This document shows, piece by piece, positions 52,934-62,501 of a stretch of DNA of 64,000 bases. Below the pieces are notes generated by a model, which saw only the letters and a program-made list of their open reading frames with translations, did no database searches and was not told the origin of the DNA. The translations under genes and the position numbers were made by a program. Within the stretch, counting starts at the first letter, position 1. Each line of letters opens with the position of its first letter. Source of the stretch: Loktanella sp. PT4BL (GTDB lineage Bacteria; Pseudomonadota; Alphaproteobacteria; Rhodobacterales; Rhodobacteraceae); the NCBI RefSeq assembly GCF_003201935.1, contig NZ_QJJL01000005.1:1-64000 (forward strand), read 5' to 3'.

Positions 52934-53620
52934 CTATTGTGGCAGTTTGCGACCGGCCTCTTTCACCGCAAAAGGTTTCATATCCGCCTGATGCGCATCC
53001 AGAAAGGCGCCTACGCGCGCAGGATCATGTTTGGACAATTCGCGTAACCACCAAGCAATCGCTTTCTGGATGAACCAGTCGTGGTCTGTCACATAGCCTG
53101 CAGCCCAACCCAACACCCGCTCGCGGATCGCGAGATCGGCCGGTTTGGGGTGGTTCTGCTTGGTCCACGGCAAGGTCATCACAAGGGCCGCGCGGCGCGT
53201 CCACATGTGGTCAGAGGTGGTCCATGTGGCGACCTCATCCAGACGGGACGGGTCTGCGACCAGCCGTTTTTGGCCTGCAATGCAGGCGTGATCCGCGACA
53301 GCCCAAGCGTCAAACTCCGGCACCCATGACACAATCAAGGCCCAGGCGCCCGCATCATCCGGTCTGATCCGTGCTTGTGTCAGCAGTTTCGCCGCCGCAA
53401 TGCGCCCTTCATGGGTGTTGCCTTTCCACAGGCCCCTGGCCAGTGCGAGGCGTTCTTCAAGCGCGAGTCCGGCGCGCCAGCTCTTGACCTGTTCGTCAAT
53501 CACCGGATTGGCGATGCCCAGATAGGGGCGGTCCACTTTGTGATAGCGGTGCATATCGGCGGCCTTTGCCGCATCGCCGAGGGCGCGCAGTTGGGCGATC
53601 GCAGTTTTGGGTGTGATCAT
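52934..53620 (-). CDS. DNA alkylation repair-like HEAT-repeat protein (AlkD family)
   Basis: 228 residues of alternating helices of the AlkD/AlkC type: KVDRPYLGIANPVIDEQVKSW, LAKARGLWKGNTHEGRIAAAKLL-like segments, and WDFIQKAIAWWLRELSKHDPARV-like tail motifs (here DHDWFIQKAIAWWLRE). AlkD glycosylases remove alkylated purines without flipping the base. It starts inside the glmS stop (ATGA overlap of 4 nt), so it is coupled to glmS. Confidence 0.87.
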   Translation of the reverse strand: MITPKTAIAQLRALGDAAKAADMHRYHKVDRPYLGIANPVIDEQVKSWRAGLALEERLALARGLWKGNTHEGRIAAAKLLTQARIRPDDAGAWALIVSWVPEFDAWAVADHACIAGQKRLVADPSRLDEVATWTTSDHMWTRRAALVMTLPWTKQNHPKPADLAIRERVLGWAAGYVTDHDWFIQKAIAWWLRELSKHDPARVGAFLDAHQADMKPFAVKEAGRKLPQ

Positions 53621-55440
53621 TCCACTGTCACCGATTTGGCAAGATTGCGGGGTTGGTCCACATCGGTGCCTTTGGCGACGGCTGTGTGATAGGCCAAGAG
53701 TTGCGCAGGGACGGCATAGAGGATTGGCGCAAGAAACGGATCGACTTCGGGCATGATGATTGTCTCCCAGACACCGGTACTTGCCTCGGCAGCGCCTTTT
53801 TGATCGGTGATCAAGAGCACCTTGCCACCGCGTGCCATGACCTCTTGCATGTTCGACACGGTCTTTTCAAAGAGACTGTCGCGCGGGGCCATCACGATGA
53901 TCGGGACGTGTTTGTCGACAAGGGCGATGGGGCCGTGTTTGAGTTCGCCAGACGCATAAGCTTCGGCATGTATATAGCTGATTTCTTTTAGTTTAAGCGC
54001 GCCTTCCAGTGCGAGGGGATACATCGCGCCACGCCCCAGAAACAGGATATCGCGCGCCTCGGCCAGCTTGCGCGAAATCGACTTGGTCTTGTCCTCGATC
54101 CCGAGTGCGAGGCTCAAAAGCCCGGGCAGGCTGCGCAAGGCGGCCAGCTTTTCGGCCAGTTCCGCATCATTGATCCTGCCGCGCATCTGTGCGGCGCGCA
54201 GGGCGAGGATGGCCAGCGTCGTCAGCTGGCAGGTAAACGCCTTGGTCGAGGCCACGCCGATTTCGGTTCCCGCCAGAATGGGCAATGGCATATCGCTCTC
54301 GCGCGCGATCGAGCTTTCGGGGACGTTGACGACCGACATAATCTTGTCCGCTTTGCCCTGCATGTAACGCAGTGCTGCCAGCGTATCGGCGGTCTCGCCC
54401 GACTGGCTGATGAAAAGTGCAACCGTGCCCTTGGTTACAGGCGGTTCGCGGTAGCGGAATTCAGAGGCGACATCGACCTCGACAGGGATGCCTGCGATCT
54501 GTTCAAACCAGTATTTTGCAACGAGGCAGGCATAAAAGGCGGTGCCACAGGCCACCATCGTCATCCGTTCGACCTGCGCAAAGTCGATCTCGGGGTCGGG
54601 CATGGTGACGGCGGTGGCTTCGGCGTTGATGTAATGCGACAGCGCACCTTGCAACACGACAGGCTGTTCCGCGATTTCCTTGGCCATGAAGTGCTTGAAA
54701 CCGGCCTTGTCGACCATGGCACTGTCAATCTGGATCGTCTTGATCGCGCGATTGGCGATAGTGCCGTTCGCGTCGCGGATTTCGACCGTGTTGCGCGTGA
54801 TCACCGCCCAGTCGCCTTCTTCGAGATAGCTGATCCGGTCGGTCATCGGGGCCAGGGCAATCGCATCAGAGCCCACGAACATCTCGCCCGTGCCATAACC
54901 AATTGCGAGGGGGGAGCCTTTGCGCGCCGCGATCAGAAGATCGTCTTCGCCATCAAAGAGGAAGCAAAGCGCATAGGCCCCTTCAAGCCGTGCAATCGTC
55001 TGTTCCGCCGCATCGCGGGGCGACAGCCCTTGGTTGCGGAAGTGATCTGCCAGCAAGGCAACTGTTTCCGTGTCCGTGTCGGTGGCAAAACCGACGCCCT
55101 GTTCGGCCAAAAAGGCGCGCAATTCGCGGAAGTTTTCAATGATCCCGTTGTGCACAACGGCCACGCCACCGGCGCGGTGGGGGTGAGCATTCACGACGTT
55201 GGGCACGCCATGGGTGGCCCAGCGGGTGTGTCCGATCCCGGATTTGCCCGCCAGCGGTTCATGCACCAGCAGGTCCGAGAGATTTACCAGCTTGCCCACC
55301 GCACGCCGCCGGTCCAGTGCGCCATCGTTGATCGTGGCAATACCCGCGCTGTCATAGCCGCGATATTCCAGCCGTTTCAGCGCCTCGACCAAAAGGGGGG
55401 CGGCTTCGTGATCGCCCAATACGCCAATGATACCACACAT
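53617..55440 (-). CDS. glmS: Glutamine-fructose-6-phosphate aminotransferase
   Basis: 607 residues. The N-terminal glutaminase begins with Cys (MCGIIGVLGDH) and has the TRWATHGVPN loop. Two SIS sugar-isomerase domains follow (ISQSGETADTLAALR; SYIHAEAYASGELKHGPIAL), and the chain ends DVDQPRNLAKSVTVE, as in the family. Makes glucosamine-6-phosphate for peptidoglycan and lipopolysaccharide. The ATG is 2 bp after the glmU stop, with AAGGG inside the end of glmU. No glmS ribozyme is visible. Confidence 0.97.
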   Translation of the reverse strand: MCGIIGVLGDHEAAPLLVEALKRLEYRGYDSAGIATINDGALDRRRAVGKLVNLSDLLVHEPLAGKSGIGHTRWATHGVPNVVNAHPHRAGGVAVVHNGIIENFRELRAFLAEQGVGFATDTDTETVALLADHFRNQGLSPRDAAEQTIARLEGAYALCFLFDGEDDLLIAARKGSPLAIGYGTGEMFVGSDAIALAPMTDRISYLEEGDWAVITRNTVEIRDANGTIANRAIKTIQIDSAMVDKAGFKHFMAKEIAEQPVVLQGALSHYINAEATAVTMPDPEIDFAQVERMTMVACGTAFYACLVAKYWFEQIAGIPVEVDVASEFRYREPPVTKGTVALFISQSGETADTLAALRYMQGKADKIMSVVNVPESSIARESDMPLPILAGTEIGVASTKAFTCQLTTLAILALRAAQMRGRINDAELAEKLAALRSLPGLLSLALGIEDKTKSISRKLAEARDILFLGRGAMYPLALEGALKLKEISYIHAEAYASGELKHGPIALVDKHVPIIVMAPRDSLFEKTVSNMQEVMARGGKVLLITDQKGAAEASTGVWETIIMPEVDPFLAPILYAVPAQLLAYHTAVAKGTDVDQPRNLAKSVTVE

Positions 55441-55442
55441 GG

Positions 55443-56786
55443 TTAAGACCCTTTTGCTTTGCGTGCTTTGAGTTTTTCGAACAGGCGTATGGCAAAGCCC
55501 GCTTTGTTTTCCTGCCGCGCGCGGCCCACGGCCAAAGCACCGGCTGGCACGTCCTTGGTCACCACTGATCCGCTGCCGGTCATGGCTGCATCGCCGACGC
55601 TGACAGGGGCCACCAGCATTGTGTTGGAGCCGATGAATGTATCCTGCCCGATTGTCGTGTGGTGTTTGAACACGCCGTCATAATTGCAGGTGATCGTGCC
55701 CGCGCCGATATTGCTACGCGCGCCGATTGTGGCATCGCCGATATAGGACAGGTGATTGACCTTCGCACCCTCGGCAATCTGCGCGTTCTTGATCTCAACG
55801 AAATTGCCAATCTTGACGTCCTCGGCCAGTTCCGCGCCGGGGCGCAGCCGCGCATAGGGGCCGATCACCCCGCCGCGCGCGACATGGCAGCCCTCAAGAT
55901 GGCTGAAGGCCCGGATCATAGCCCCCGATTCGACCGTCACACCGGGGCCAAAGACGACATTGGGTTCAATCACCGTATCGCGGCCGATGACGGTGTCATG
56001 GGCGAAGAAAACGGTTTCGGGGGCGGTCAGGGTGACGCCGTCCTCTTGGGCCTGATATCGCGCGTCTTGCTGGAAGAGCGCCTCGGCGCGGCTCAGTTCG
56101 GCGCGGGAATTCACGCCAAGCGTTTCGGCCTCATCGCAACGGACCACGGTAGCGGAAAGCCCCCGCGCGCGGGCAATGCCGATGATATCGGTGAGGTAGT
56201 ATTCGCCGGCGGCGTTCTCATTGCCAACCGCGGCAACCAGATCAAGAAGTGTCGCACTGTCAGCCGTAATAACGCCGCTATTGCAGAGTGTTACGGCGCG
56301 TTCCTGATCCGATGCATCCTTGAATTCGACAATCCGGTCCAACTGATCGCCCCGCATGATCAGCCGCCCGTAGCGCCCCGGATCAGCGGCCTCAAACCCG
56401 AGCACTACAACGTCGTGGGTCAGGCGAGCCGCGGTCATGGCGGCGAGTGTTTCGGGGCGGATGAACGGTGTATCGCCATAAAGCACCAAAGCATCGCCAT
56501 CGAAACCTGCCAGAGCGTCGCGGGCCTGTGCGACGGCATGGGCAGTGCCCAGCTGTTCGGACTGGATTGCGATGGTCACGTCAGCGTCATAGGCCTTGGC
56601 TGCTTTCTCGACCATATCTGCCCCGTGGCCTGCGACGATGACGGTGCGTGCGGGGTCCAGCGCGGCACCGGCTTTCATGGCGTGCACCAGCATCGGCGCG
56701 CCTGCGATTTCATGCAGGACCTTGGGCAGGTCGGAATTCATACGCGTGCCCATGCCTGCGGCTAAGATGATCAATGCGGTTGCCAT
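55443..56786 (-). CDS. glmU: Bifunctional UDP-GlcNAc pyrophosphorylase/glucosamine-1-phosphate acetyltransferase
   Basis: 447 residues. The N-terminal uridyltransferase starts ALIILAAGMGTRMNSDLPKVL and has the ALVLYGDTPFI active-site strand; the C-terminal left-handed beta helix has repeated hexapeptides (GAGTITCNYDGVFKHHT, SYIGDATIG). Converts GlcN-1-P to UDP-GlcNAc. The start at 56786 is the standard one; an in-frame extension to 56858 has no family sequence. glmU and glmS form one operon feeding cell-wall synthesis. Confidence 0.97.
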   Translation of the reverse strand: MATALIILAAGMGTRMNSDLPKVLHEIAGAPMLVHAMKAGAALDPARTVIVAGHGADMVEKAAKAYDADVTIAIQSEQLGTAHAVAQARDALAGFDGDALVLYGDTPFIRPETLAAMTAARLTHDVVVLGFEAADPGRYGRLIMRGDQLDRIVEFKDASDQERAVTLCNSGVITADSATLLDLVAAVGNENAAGEYYLTDIIGIARARGLSATVVRCDEAETLGVNSRAELSRAEALFQQDARYQAQEDGVTLTAPETVFFAHDTVIGRDTVIEPNVVFGPGVTVESGAMIRAFSHLEGCHVARGGVIGPYARLRPGAELAEDVKIGNFVEIKNAQIAEGAKVNHLSYIGDATIGARSNIGAGTITCNYDGVFKHHTTIGQDTFIGSNTMLVAPVSVGDAAMTGSGSVVTKDVPAGALAVGRARQENKAGFAIRLFEKLKARKAKGS

Positions 56787-56906
56787 TGCTGCCTCGAACC
56801 TTGTTGTTCCCTGCCTTCTACTGCCCTTTTTCAGTATCACAAGGGGAAGGGGGTTCACATCAGTTTACAGGGCGTTACAGAGTGAATGGCAACAAAGGGA
56901 AAGCTG

Positions 56907-57575
56907 ATGACAAAACGCACTGTAATCTTTGATCTTGACGGCACGCTGGCAGATACCAGCGGCGATCTGATTGCCGCTGCCAATAGCTGCTTTCGCGGGC
57001 TGGGTTTGGGCGATCTGCTGGATCATGCGACCGATGCCGCCACAGCACTGCGCGGTGGGCGGGCGATGCTGACGCTGGGCTTTTCGCGCGTTGAAGGGTT
57101 CGGGCAGGCCGAGGTTGATGCACAATATCCCGTGTTGCTGGCCGCCTATGCGCAGGCGATTGATACCCACACCGTGCTTTATCCCGGTGCCATGGAGGCT
57201 GTCGAACGTCTGCTGTCTGCCGATTATGCCGTGGGGATTGCCACGAACAAACCTGAAGGGCTGGCCGAAACCCTGATGCGCAGCCTCGGGGTCCGTGATG
57301 CATTCGGCTCGCTGATCGGGGCCGATACGCTGCCGGTGCGCAAACCCGACCCAGCACATCATTTCGAGGCTGTGCGCCGTGCAGGGGGTGATCCTGCGCG
57401 CTCGCTTCTGGTGGGGGATACGGCGACCGATCGCGACACATCGCGCAATGCCGGCGTGCCGTCGGTGCTGGTCACCTTTGGCCCCGGGCGCGATGATGTG
57501 CTGGCCCTTGATCCCGAGGCCACGATTGATCACTACGATGAACTGGACGCAGTGGTGGCCCGGCTGATCGGGTGA
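56907..57575 (+). CDS. gph: HAD-family phosphatase, phosphoglycolate phosphatase-like
   Basis: 222 residues. The HAD motifs are VIFDLDGTLADTSGD (motif I), IATNKPEG (motif II), RKPDPAHHF (motif III Lys) and LLVGDTATDRDTSRNAG (motif IV). This set fits phosphoglycolate phosphatase or pyrophosphatase-like HADs. GGGAAAGC lies before the ATG at 56907; a start at 56886 is possible. It is divergent from glmU across 120 bp. The substrate remains an inference from similarity. Confidence 0.88.
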   Translation: MTKRTVIFDLDGTLADTSGDLIAAANSCFRGLGLGDLLDHATDAATALRGGRAMLTLGFSRVEGFGQAEVDAQYPVLLAAYAQAIDTHTVLYPGAMEAVERLLSADYAVGIATNKPEGLAETLMRSLGVRDAFGSLIGADTLPVRKPDPAHHFEAVRRAGGDPARSLLVGDTATDRDTSRNAGVPSVLVTFGPGRDDVLALDPEATIDHYDELDAVVARLIG

Positions 57576-57641
57576 ATTGGCCCTATGCGCGGGGGACAAG
57601 TGATGCTTTGATGCAGGCGTAAACCGCATCAGAGTGACCCC

Positions 57642-58847
57642 ATGACCGAGATTTTTAAAGGCAGTTTCACCCAGCAGGAACCGATCCCCGCCGAAGGGAT
57701 CGCTGCGGCCAATGCCGTGATGCAATCAGGCCGCTTGCACCGCTACAACACCAGCGGCGACGAGATTGCGGAAACGGCCCTGCTGGAAGAGGAATTCGCT
57801 GCGACAGTAGGCGCGAAATACTGCCTTGCGGTGGCTTCGGGCGGGTATGCAATGACAACGGCTTTGCGCGCCTGCGGCGTGCAGCATGGCGACAAGGTGC
57901 TGACCAATGCCTTCACGCTGGCCCCAGTGCCGGGTGCGATTGCGGCCGTGGGCGGTGTGCCGGTCTTTGTCGGCGTGACCGAGGATCTTGTCATTGATCT
58001 GGATGATCTGGAGGGAAAGCTGGATCAGGCCAAGGTCTTGCTGCTCAGTCATATGCGCGGCCATATCTGCGATATGGAGCGGCTGATGGCGCTCTGTGAA
58101 GCCGCCGGTGTCGATGTGATAGAGGATTGCGCCCATACCATGGGGGCCGCTTGGAACGGCGTGCCTTCGGGGCGTTGGGGGCGGTTTGGCTGCTATTCAA
58201 CGCAAACTTACAAACACATCAATTCCGGCGAAGGCGGGTTTCTGATTTGTGACGGGCCCGAGGACATGGCCCGCGCGATCATGCTCTCAGGCAGCTATAT
58301 GCTGTTTGAAAAACACCGTGCCGCGCCGCCAGTCGCGACATTTGCCAAGATCAAATATGAAACGCCGAACATTTCGGGGCGGATGGACAATCTGCGCGCG
58401 GCGATCCTGCGCCCGCAACTGCGCAATCTGGCTGCACAAGCGGCGCGCTGGAACGCACGCTACCGCGTTCTGGAAAAAGGACTGGCCGAAACACCGGGTC
58501 TGCGCCTGATTGTGCGTCCTGAAAAAGAACAGTTCGTGGCCTCTTCGTTCCAGTTTCTGCTGCTCGATTGGGCACCTGCCGCGGTCGAGGCTGTGCTGGC
58601 GCGCTGTGCGGCGCGCGGGGTCGAACTGAAATGGTTCGGCGGAGCAGAGCCGAAAGGCTTTACCTCGCGCTATGACAGCTGGCGCTATGCGCCGTCCGCG
58701 CCCATGCCCGCGTCGGATCGTGTGCTGGCGGGCGTCGTCGATATGCGCCTGCCGCTGACGTTCAGTCTTGAGGATTGCGCGCTGATCGCACGGATTATCC
58801 GCGCCGAGGTTTCAGCGGTCTATCAAGGTCAGGTTGCTGCTGAATAG
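57642..58847 (+). CDS. DegT/DnrJ/EryC1/StrS-type PLP aminotransferase
   Basis: 401 residues. LAVASGGYAMTTALRACGV, DVIEDCAHTMGAAWNG (PLP Asp) and the Schiff-base Lys in CYSTQTYKHINSGEGGFLIC mark this fold-type I group of sugar- and cyclitol-aminotransferases. NISGRMDNLRAAILRPQL is the dimer segment. No sugar-nucleotide genes are nearby, so its substrate is not clear. It sits 66 bp after gph and 93 bp before ivd, in the same direction. Confidence 0.9.
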   Translation: MTEIFKGSFTQQEPIPAEGIAAANAVMQSGRLHRYNTSGDEIAETALLEEEFAATVGAKYCLAVASGGYAMTTALRACGVQHGDKVLTNAFTLAPVPGAIAAVGGVPVFVGVTEDLVIDLDDLEGKLDQAKVLLLSHMRGHICDMERLMALCEAAGVDVIEDCAHTMGAAWNGVPSGRWGRFGCYSTQTYKHINSGEGGFLICDGPEDMARAIMLSGSYMLFEKHRAAPPVATFAKIKYETPNISGRMDNLRAAILRPQLRNLAAQAARWNARYRVLEKGLAETPGLRLIVRPEKEQFVASSFQFLLLDWAPAAVEAVLARCAARGVELKWFGGAEPKGFTSRYDSWRYAPSAPMPASDRVLAGVVDMRLPLTFSLEDCALIARIIRAEVSAVYQGQVAAE

Positions 58848-58940
58848 CGGACAAGGGGCCGCGTCGATCAAAAATGACTCGACAGGGCGGTGTGCTGCGT
58901 CCTATTAATGAACAAGCGTTCAATTAATCTGGAGCAACCG

Positions 58941-60104
58941 ATGTTTCATGCCTCAATGACCTTTGATCTGGGCGAGGATGTGAATGCCCTGCGCGATATG
59001 GTCCATGACTGGGCGCAAACCCGCGTGAAACCCATGGCGGGCGAGATTGACCAATCCAACGCCTTCCCCCCGGCACTTTGGCCCGAAATGGGCGCACTGG
59101 GGTTGCTGGGTGTCACGGTGGATGAAGCCTATGGCGGGGCAGGCATGTCCTATCTCGCGCATACGGTCGCGATCGAGGAAATTGCCCGCGCCAGTGCCTC
59201 TGTCAGCCTGTCTTACGGGGCGCATTCCAACCTGTGTGTAAACCAGATCAAACTGAACGGCACCGAGGCACAAAAGGCCAAATATCTGCCGCGTCTGATT
59301 TCGGGTGAGCATGTCGGCGGGCTTGCCATGTCCGAGGCGGGGGCGGGGTCTGATGTGGTCTCAATGACGCTCCGTGCGGAAAAGCGGAACGATCACTACC
59401 GCCTGAACGGCAACAAATACTGGATCACCAACGGCCCTGACGCCGATACGCTGGTGGTCTACGCCAAAACAGATCCCGCTGCGGGGTCCAAAGGGATCAC
59501 GGCCTTTCTGATCGAGAAAGAGATGACAGGGTTTTCCACCTCGCCCCATTTCGACAAGCTGGGGATGCGGGGGTCGAACACGGCCGAACTCATCTTTGAT
59601 GATGTCGCCGTCCCGTTCGAGAACGTGTTGGGCGAAGAGGGCCGCGGCGTGCGCGTTCTGATGTCGGGCCTCGATTACGAACGGGTTGTGCTGGCGGGCA
59701 TCGGGCTTGGGATTATGGCCGCCTGTCTGGATGAGGTCATGCCGTACCTGAGCACCCGCAAACAGTTTGGCGAACCGATTGGCAATTTCCAACTGATGCA
59801 AGGCAAGATCGCCGATATGTATACGGCGATGAATTCGGCCCGCGCCTATGTCTACGAGGTAGCGCGCGCCTGTGACCGGGGCACGGTCACGCGGCAGGAC
59901 GCGGCGGCCTGCTGTCTTTATGCCAGCGAAGAGGCGATGAAACAGGCCCATCAGGCCGTGCAGGCGATGGGCGGCGCGGGCTTTTTGGCCGATGCCCCTG
60001 TGGCGCGGCTTTTCCGTGATGCAAAGCTGATGGAGATCGGGGCAGGGACATCGGAAATCCGCCGGATGCTGGTGGGCCGCGAACTGATGGCGGCAATGAC
60101 ATGA
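58941..60104 (+). CDS. ivd: Isovaleryl-CoA dehydrogenase
   Basis: 387 residues of the acyl-CoA dehydrogenase family; oxidises isovaleryl-CoA in leucine breakdown. [34 protein letters not shown] and [19 protein letters not shown] are the core signatures, and [14 protein letters not shown] carries the catalytic Glu of the isovaleryl type (in the helix near 250, rather than near 370). The C-terminal [17 protein letters not shown] is typical. TGGAGC precedes the ATG at 58941. It overlaps the next gene by 4 nt. Confidence 0.93.
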   Translation: MFHASMTFDLGEDVNALRDMVHDWAQTRVKPMAGEIDQSNAFPPALWPEMGALGLLGVTVDEAYGGAGMSYLAHTVAIEEIARASASVSLSYGAHSNLCVNQIKLNGTEAQKAKYLPRLISGEHVGGLAMSEAGAGSDVVSMTLRAEKRNDHYRLNGNKYWITNGPDADTLVVYAKTDPAAGSKGITAFLIEKEMTGFSTSPHFDKLGMRGSNTAELIFDDVAVPFENVLGEEGRGVRVLMSGLDYERVVLAGIGLGIMAACLDEVMPYLSTRKQFGEPIGNFQLMQGKIADMYTAMNSARAYVYEVARACDRGTVTRQDAAACCLYASEEAMKQAHQAVQAMGGAGFLADAPVARLFRDAKLMEIGAGTSEIRRMLVGRELMAAMT

Positions 60105-60652
60105 AATGGCTTGCGCTGTTCCTTTTGATGCCTGTGGCCGGTTTTGCGCAAACTTTTGGCGCGCCACCTGTCGTCGAGCTGGACGGCATGACCTTTGCCG
60201 CAACCGAAACCGATGCCTGCATCAATGATCAGGTCACCAAAGGCCCCGGCGGTCTTGTGACCCGTGCTGCGCGCGCCTGTATTGGCTACTCAGCGCGGGC
60301 CTGCACCGCAGATCCAGTGGCCTGTGCGGCTGGGGAGAAAGCCTATTGGGATTGGCGGATCGCCATGAATTACGGCGGTTTGCAGGCGTGGGTCGCAGAC
60401 CGTGCCGAGGGTGACAATGACGATCTGCGCGCCTCAGTCGCAAATCCGGGTGCGGCAACGGCCAATGTGGTGCTGGAATGCGCGCTGCGGGTGGGCCAGA
60501 CCGAAACAACCACCGCCGAGGCGGATAAAGCGGCTTGTGAAATGCGTGAAACCGCGCTGATTGCCTTGGAGCTGGAATTCACGGTCAGGCAGGCTTGCGC
60601 GGCGGCGAGGGACGGTGCCTTTGCACAGTTTTGCGGGAAAACCGACGGATGA
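60101..60652 (+). CDS. Small exported protein, possibly LprI-like, in the leucine operon
   Basis: 183 residues with a signal peptide (about 16 residues, ending GFAQ). The mature chain has about seven cysteines spaced as disulphide pairs ([40 protein letters not shown]), a loose likeness to DUF1311/LprI-type lysozyme inhibitors. Not firmly recognised. It is translationally coupled to ivd and to the next gene by ATGA overlaps, so it lies inside a leucine-degradation operon although its product should be periplasmic. Confidence 0.72.
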   Translation: MKWLALFLLMPVAGFAQTFGAPPVVELDGMTFAATETDACINDQVTKGPGGLVTRAARACIGYSARACTADPVACAAGEKAYWDWRIAMNYGGLQAWVADRAEGDNDDLRASVANPGAATANVVLECALRVGQTETTTAEADKAACEMRETALIALELEFTVRQACAAARDGAFAQFCGKTDG

Positions 60653-60942
60653 GGCGCGCTTATTTCTTTCTTCCGCTGGCGGCACTTGTCGCTCTGGCAG
60701 CATATCTTGGCCTGCAATATGGTCAGGTGCCCAGTGAAACCGAGATCATCAACCGCTATGCCGCGACCTATCTGGCCGCCGCACCCACCGGGGCAAGCCC
60801 GACCGACTGCGCAGCCACGACACATCCCGATCCGGCCATTCGCATGGTAATCAACTGCGTGCATCCCTTTGGCCTGACAACAACGTTCTATGTCGGCCCG
60901 CGCGGTGAGAGCCTGCCGGCACCACAGGGGCTCGGGGCATGA
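60649..60942 (+). CDS. Small membrane-anchored protein in the leucine operon
   Basis: 97 residues: an N-terminal hydrophobic helix ([21 protein letters not shown]) serving as signal or anchor, then a periplasmic part with two Cys ([21 protein letters not shown]). No family recognised. The start at 60649 overlaps the previous stop and the end overlaps mccB by 4 nt, so coding is well supported by context. Confidence 0.72.
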   Translation: MRRAYFFLPLAALVALAAYLGLQYGQVPSETEIINRYAATYLAAAPTGASPTDCAATTHPDPAIRMVINCVHPFGLTTTFYVGPRGESLPAPQGLGA

Positions 60943-62501
60943 GTGATCGCAAGTTACACGAGGCTGCCTTGGCGGATGTGGCAGAGGCCGCAAGGATCGC
61001 GGCGCTTGGCGGTGGCGAAAAATCCCGTGCCCGCCATCTGAGCCGCGGTAAAATGCTGCCGCGTGACCGCGTCGCGGGGTTGCTGGACCCGGGTAGTCCG
61101 TTTCTCGAGGTGGGCGCCACGGCAGCACATGGGCTTTATGACGGGGCAGCACCCTGTGCGGGTGTGATCGCGGGCGTGGGCCGTGTGAACGGCCATGAGG
61201 TGATGGTGGTCTGCAACGACGCCACAGTGAAGGGCGGCACCTATTATCCGATGACCGTCAAGAAACACCTGCGCGCACAGGAAATCGCCGAGGCCTGTCA
61301 TCTGCCCTGTGTTTATCTGGTGGATAGTGGCGGCGCGAACCTGCCCAATCAGGACGAGGTCTTTCCCGACCGCGACCATTTCGGCCGGATTTTCTATAAT
61401 CAGGCGCAGATGTCCGCCAAAGGTATCCCGCAGATCGCCGTTGTCATGGGGTCTTGCACCGCGGGCGGCGCCTATGTGCCCGCCATGGCCGATGTGTCGA
61501 TCATCGTCCGCGACCAGGGCACGATCTTTCTGGCAGGTCCGCCTTTGGTGAAAGCCGCGACAGGCGAGGTTGTGTCGGCAGAGGATTTGGGTGGCGGTGA
61601 TGTGCACACGCGCCTGTCCGGTGTGGCCGATTATCTGGCCGAGGATGACGCCCATGCCTTGGCGCTGGCACGACAGGCGGTGGCATCTTGTAATCTGGAA
61701 AAGTCGATAAACACCATAAGGCTACCGCCCGAACCTCCCGCAATTGATCCTGATACGCTCTTTGACGTGGTGCCTGCTGATCTGCGCACGCCTTATGATA
61801 TCCGCGAAGTCATTTCACGCATTGTCGATGGATCACGCTTTGACGAATTCAAGGCGCGTTTCGGCGAAACACTGGTCTGCGGCTTTGCCCATATCGACGG
61901 CTGGCCCTGCGGGATCATCGCCAACAATGGTGTTCTGTTTTCCGAAAGCGCGCAGAAGGGCGCACATTTCGTGGAACTCTGCAGCCAGCGCAAGATCCCG
62001 CTGGTGTTTTTGCAGAATATCACCGGCTTTATGGTCGGGCAGAAATATGAGAACGAAGGGATCGCGCGGCACGGGGCCAAGATGGTGACAGCCGTGGCGA
62101 CCACAAAGGTACCGAAGATCACAATGGTTGTCGGCGGATCGTTTGGTGCAGGGAATTATGGCATGTCGGGAAGGGCTTACAGTCCGCATTTCATGTGGTC
62201 CTGGCCAACGTCACGGATTTCGGTGATGGGTGGCGAACAGGCCGCAGGCGTGCTGGCCACCGTCAAACGTGACGCGATCGAGCGCGGCGGCGGGGAATGG
62301 TCTGCCGAGGAAGAAGCCGCCTTCAAGAAACCGACCATTGATATGTTCGCCGAACAATCGCACCCGCTTTATGCAAGTGCGCGGCTCTGGGATGACGGCA
62401 TCATAGACCCGCGCAAGAGCCGCGAAGTGCTGGCGCTGTCGCTGGCGGCATCCATGAACGCACCGATCGAGGAGACACGCTTTGGCGTGTTCCGGATGTG
62501 A
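60939..62501 (+). CDS. mccB: Methylcrotonyl-CoA carboxylase beta (carboxyltransferase) subunit
   Basis: 520 residues of the acyl-CoA carboxyltransferase family. [37 protein letters not shown] spread across the N-terminal half, [16 protein letters not shown] and [23 protein letters not shown] are the crotonase-like oxyanion-hole regions, and [29 protein letters not shown] is typical of MccB. Transfers CO2 from biotin to 3-methylcrotonyl-CoA. It overlaps mccA by one base. Confidence 0.95.
   Translation: MSDRKLHEAALADVAEAARIAALGGGEKSRARHLSRGKMLPRDRVAGLLDPGSPFLEVGATAAHGLYDGAAPCAGVIAGVGRVNGHEVMVVCNDATVKGGTYYPMTVKKHLRAQEIAEACHLPCVYLVDSGGANLPNQDEVFPDRDHFGRIFYNQAQMSAKGIPQIAVVMGSCTAGGAYVPAMADVSIIVRDQGTIFLAGPPLVKAATGEVVSAEDLGGGDVHTRLSGVADYLAEDDAHALALARQAVASCNLEKSINTIRLPPEPPAIDPDTLFDVVPADLRTPYDIREVISRIVDGSRFDEFKARFGETLVCGFAHIDGWPCGIIANNGVLFSESAQKGAHFVELCSQRKIPLVFLQNITGFMVGQKYENEGIARHGAKMVTAVATTKVPKITMVVGGSFGAGNYGMSGRAYSPHFMWSWPTSRISVMGGEQAAGVLATVKRDAIERGGGEWSAEEEAAFKKPTIDMFAEQSHPLYASARLWDDGIIDPRKSREVLALSLAASMNAPIEETRFGVFRM

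Noticed and set aside
53617..55480. glmS ribozyme or other riboswitch near glmS
   Set aside because: glmS starts 2 bp after glmU, leaving no leader that could hold such an RNA.
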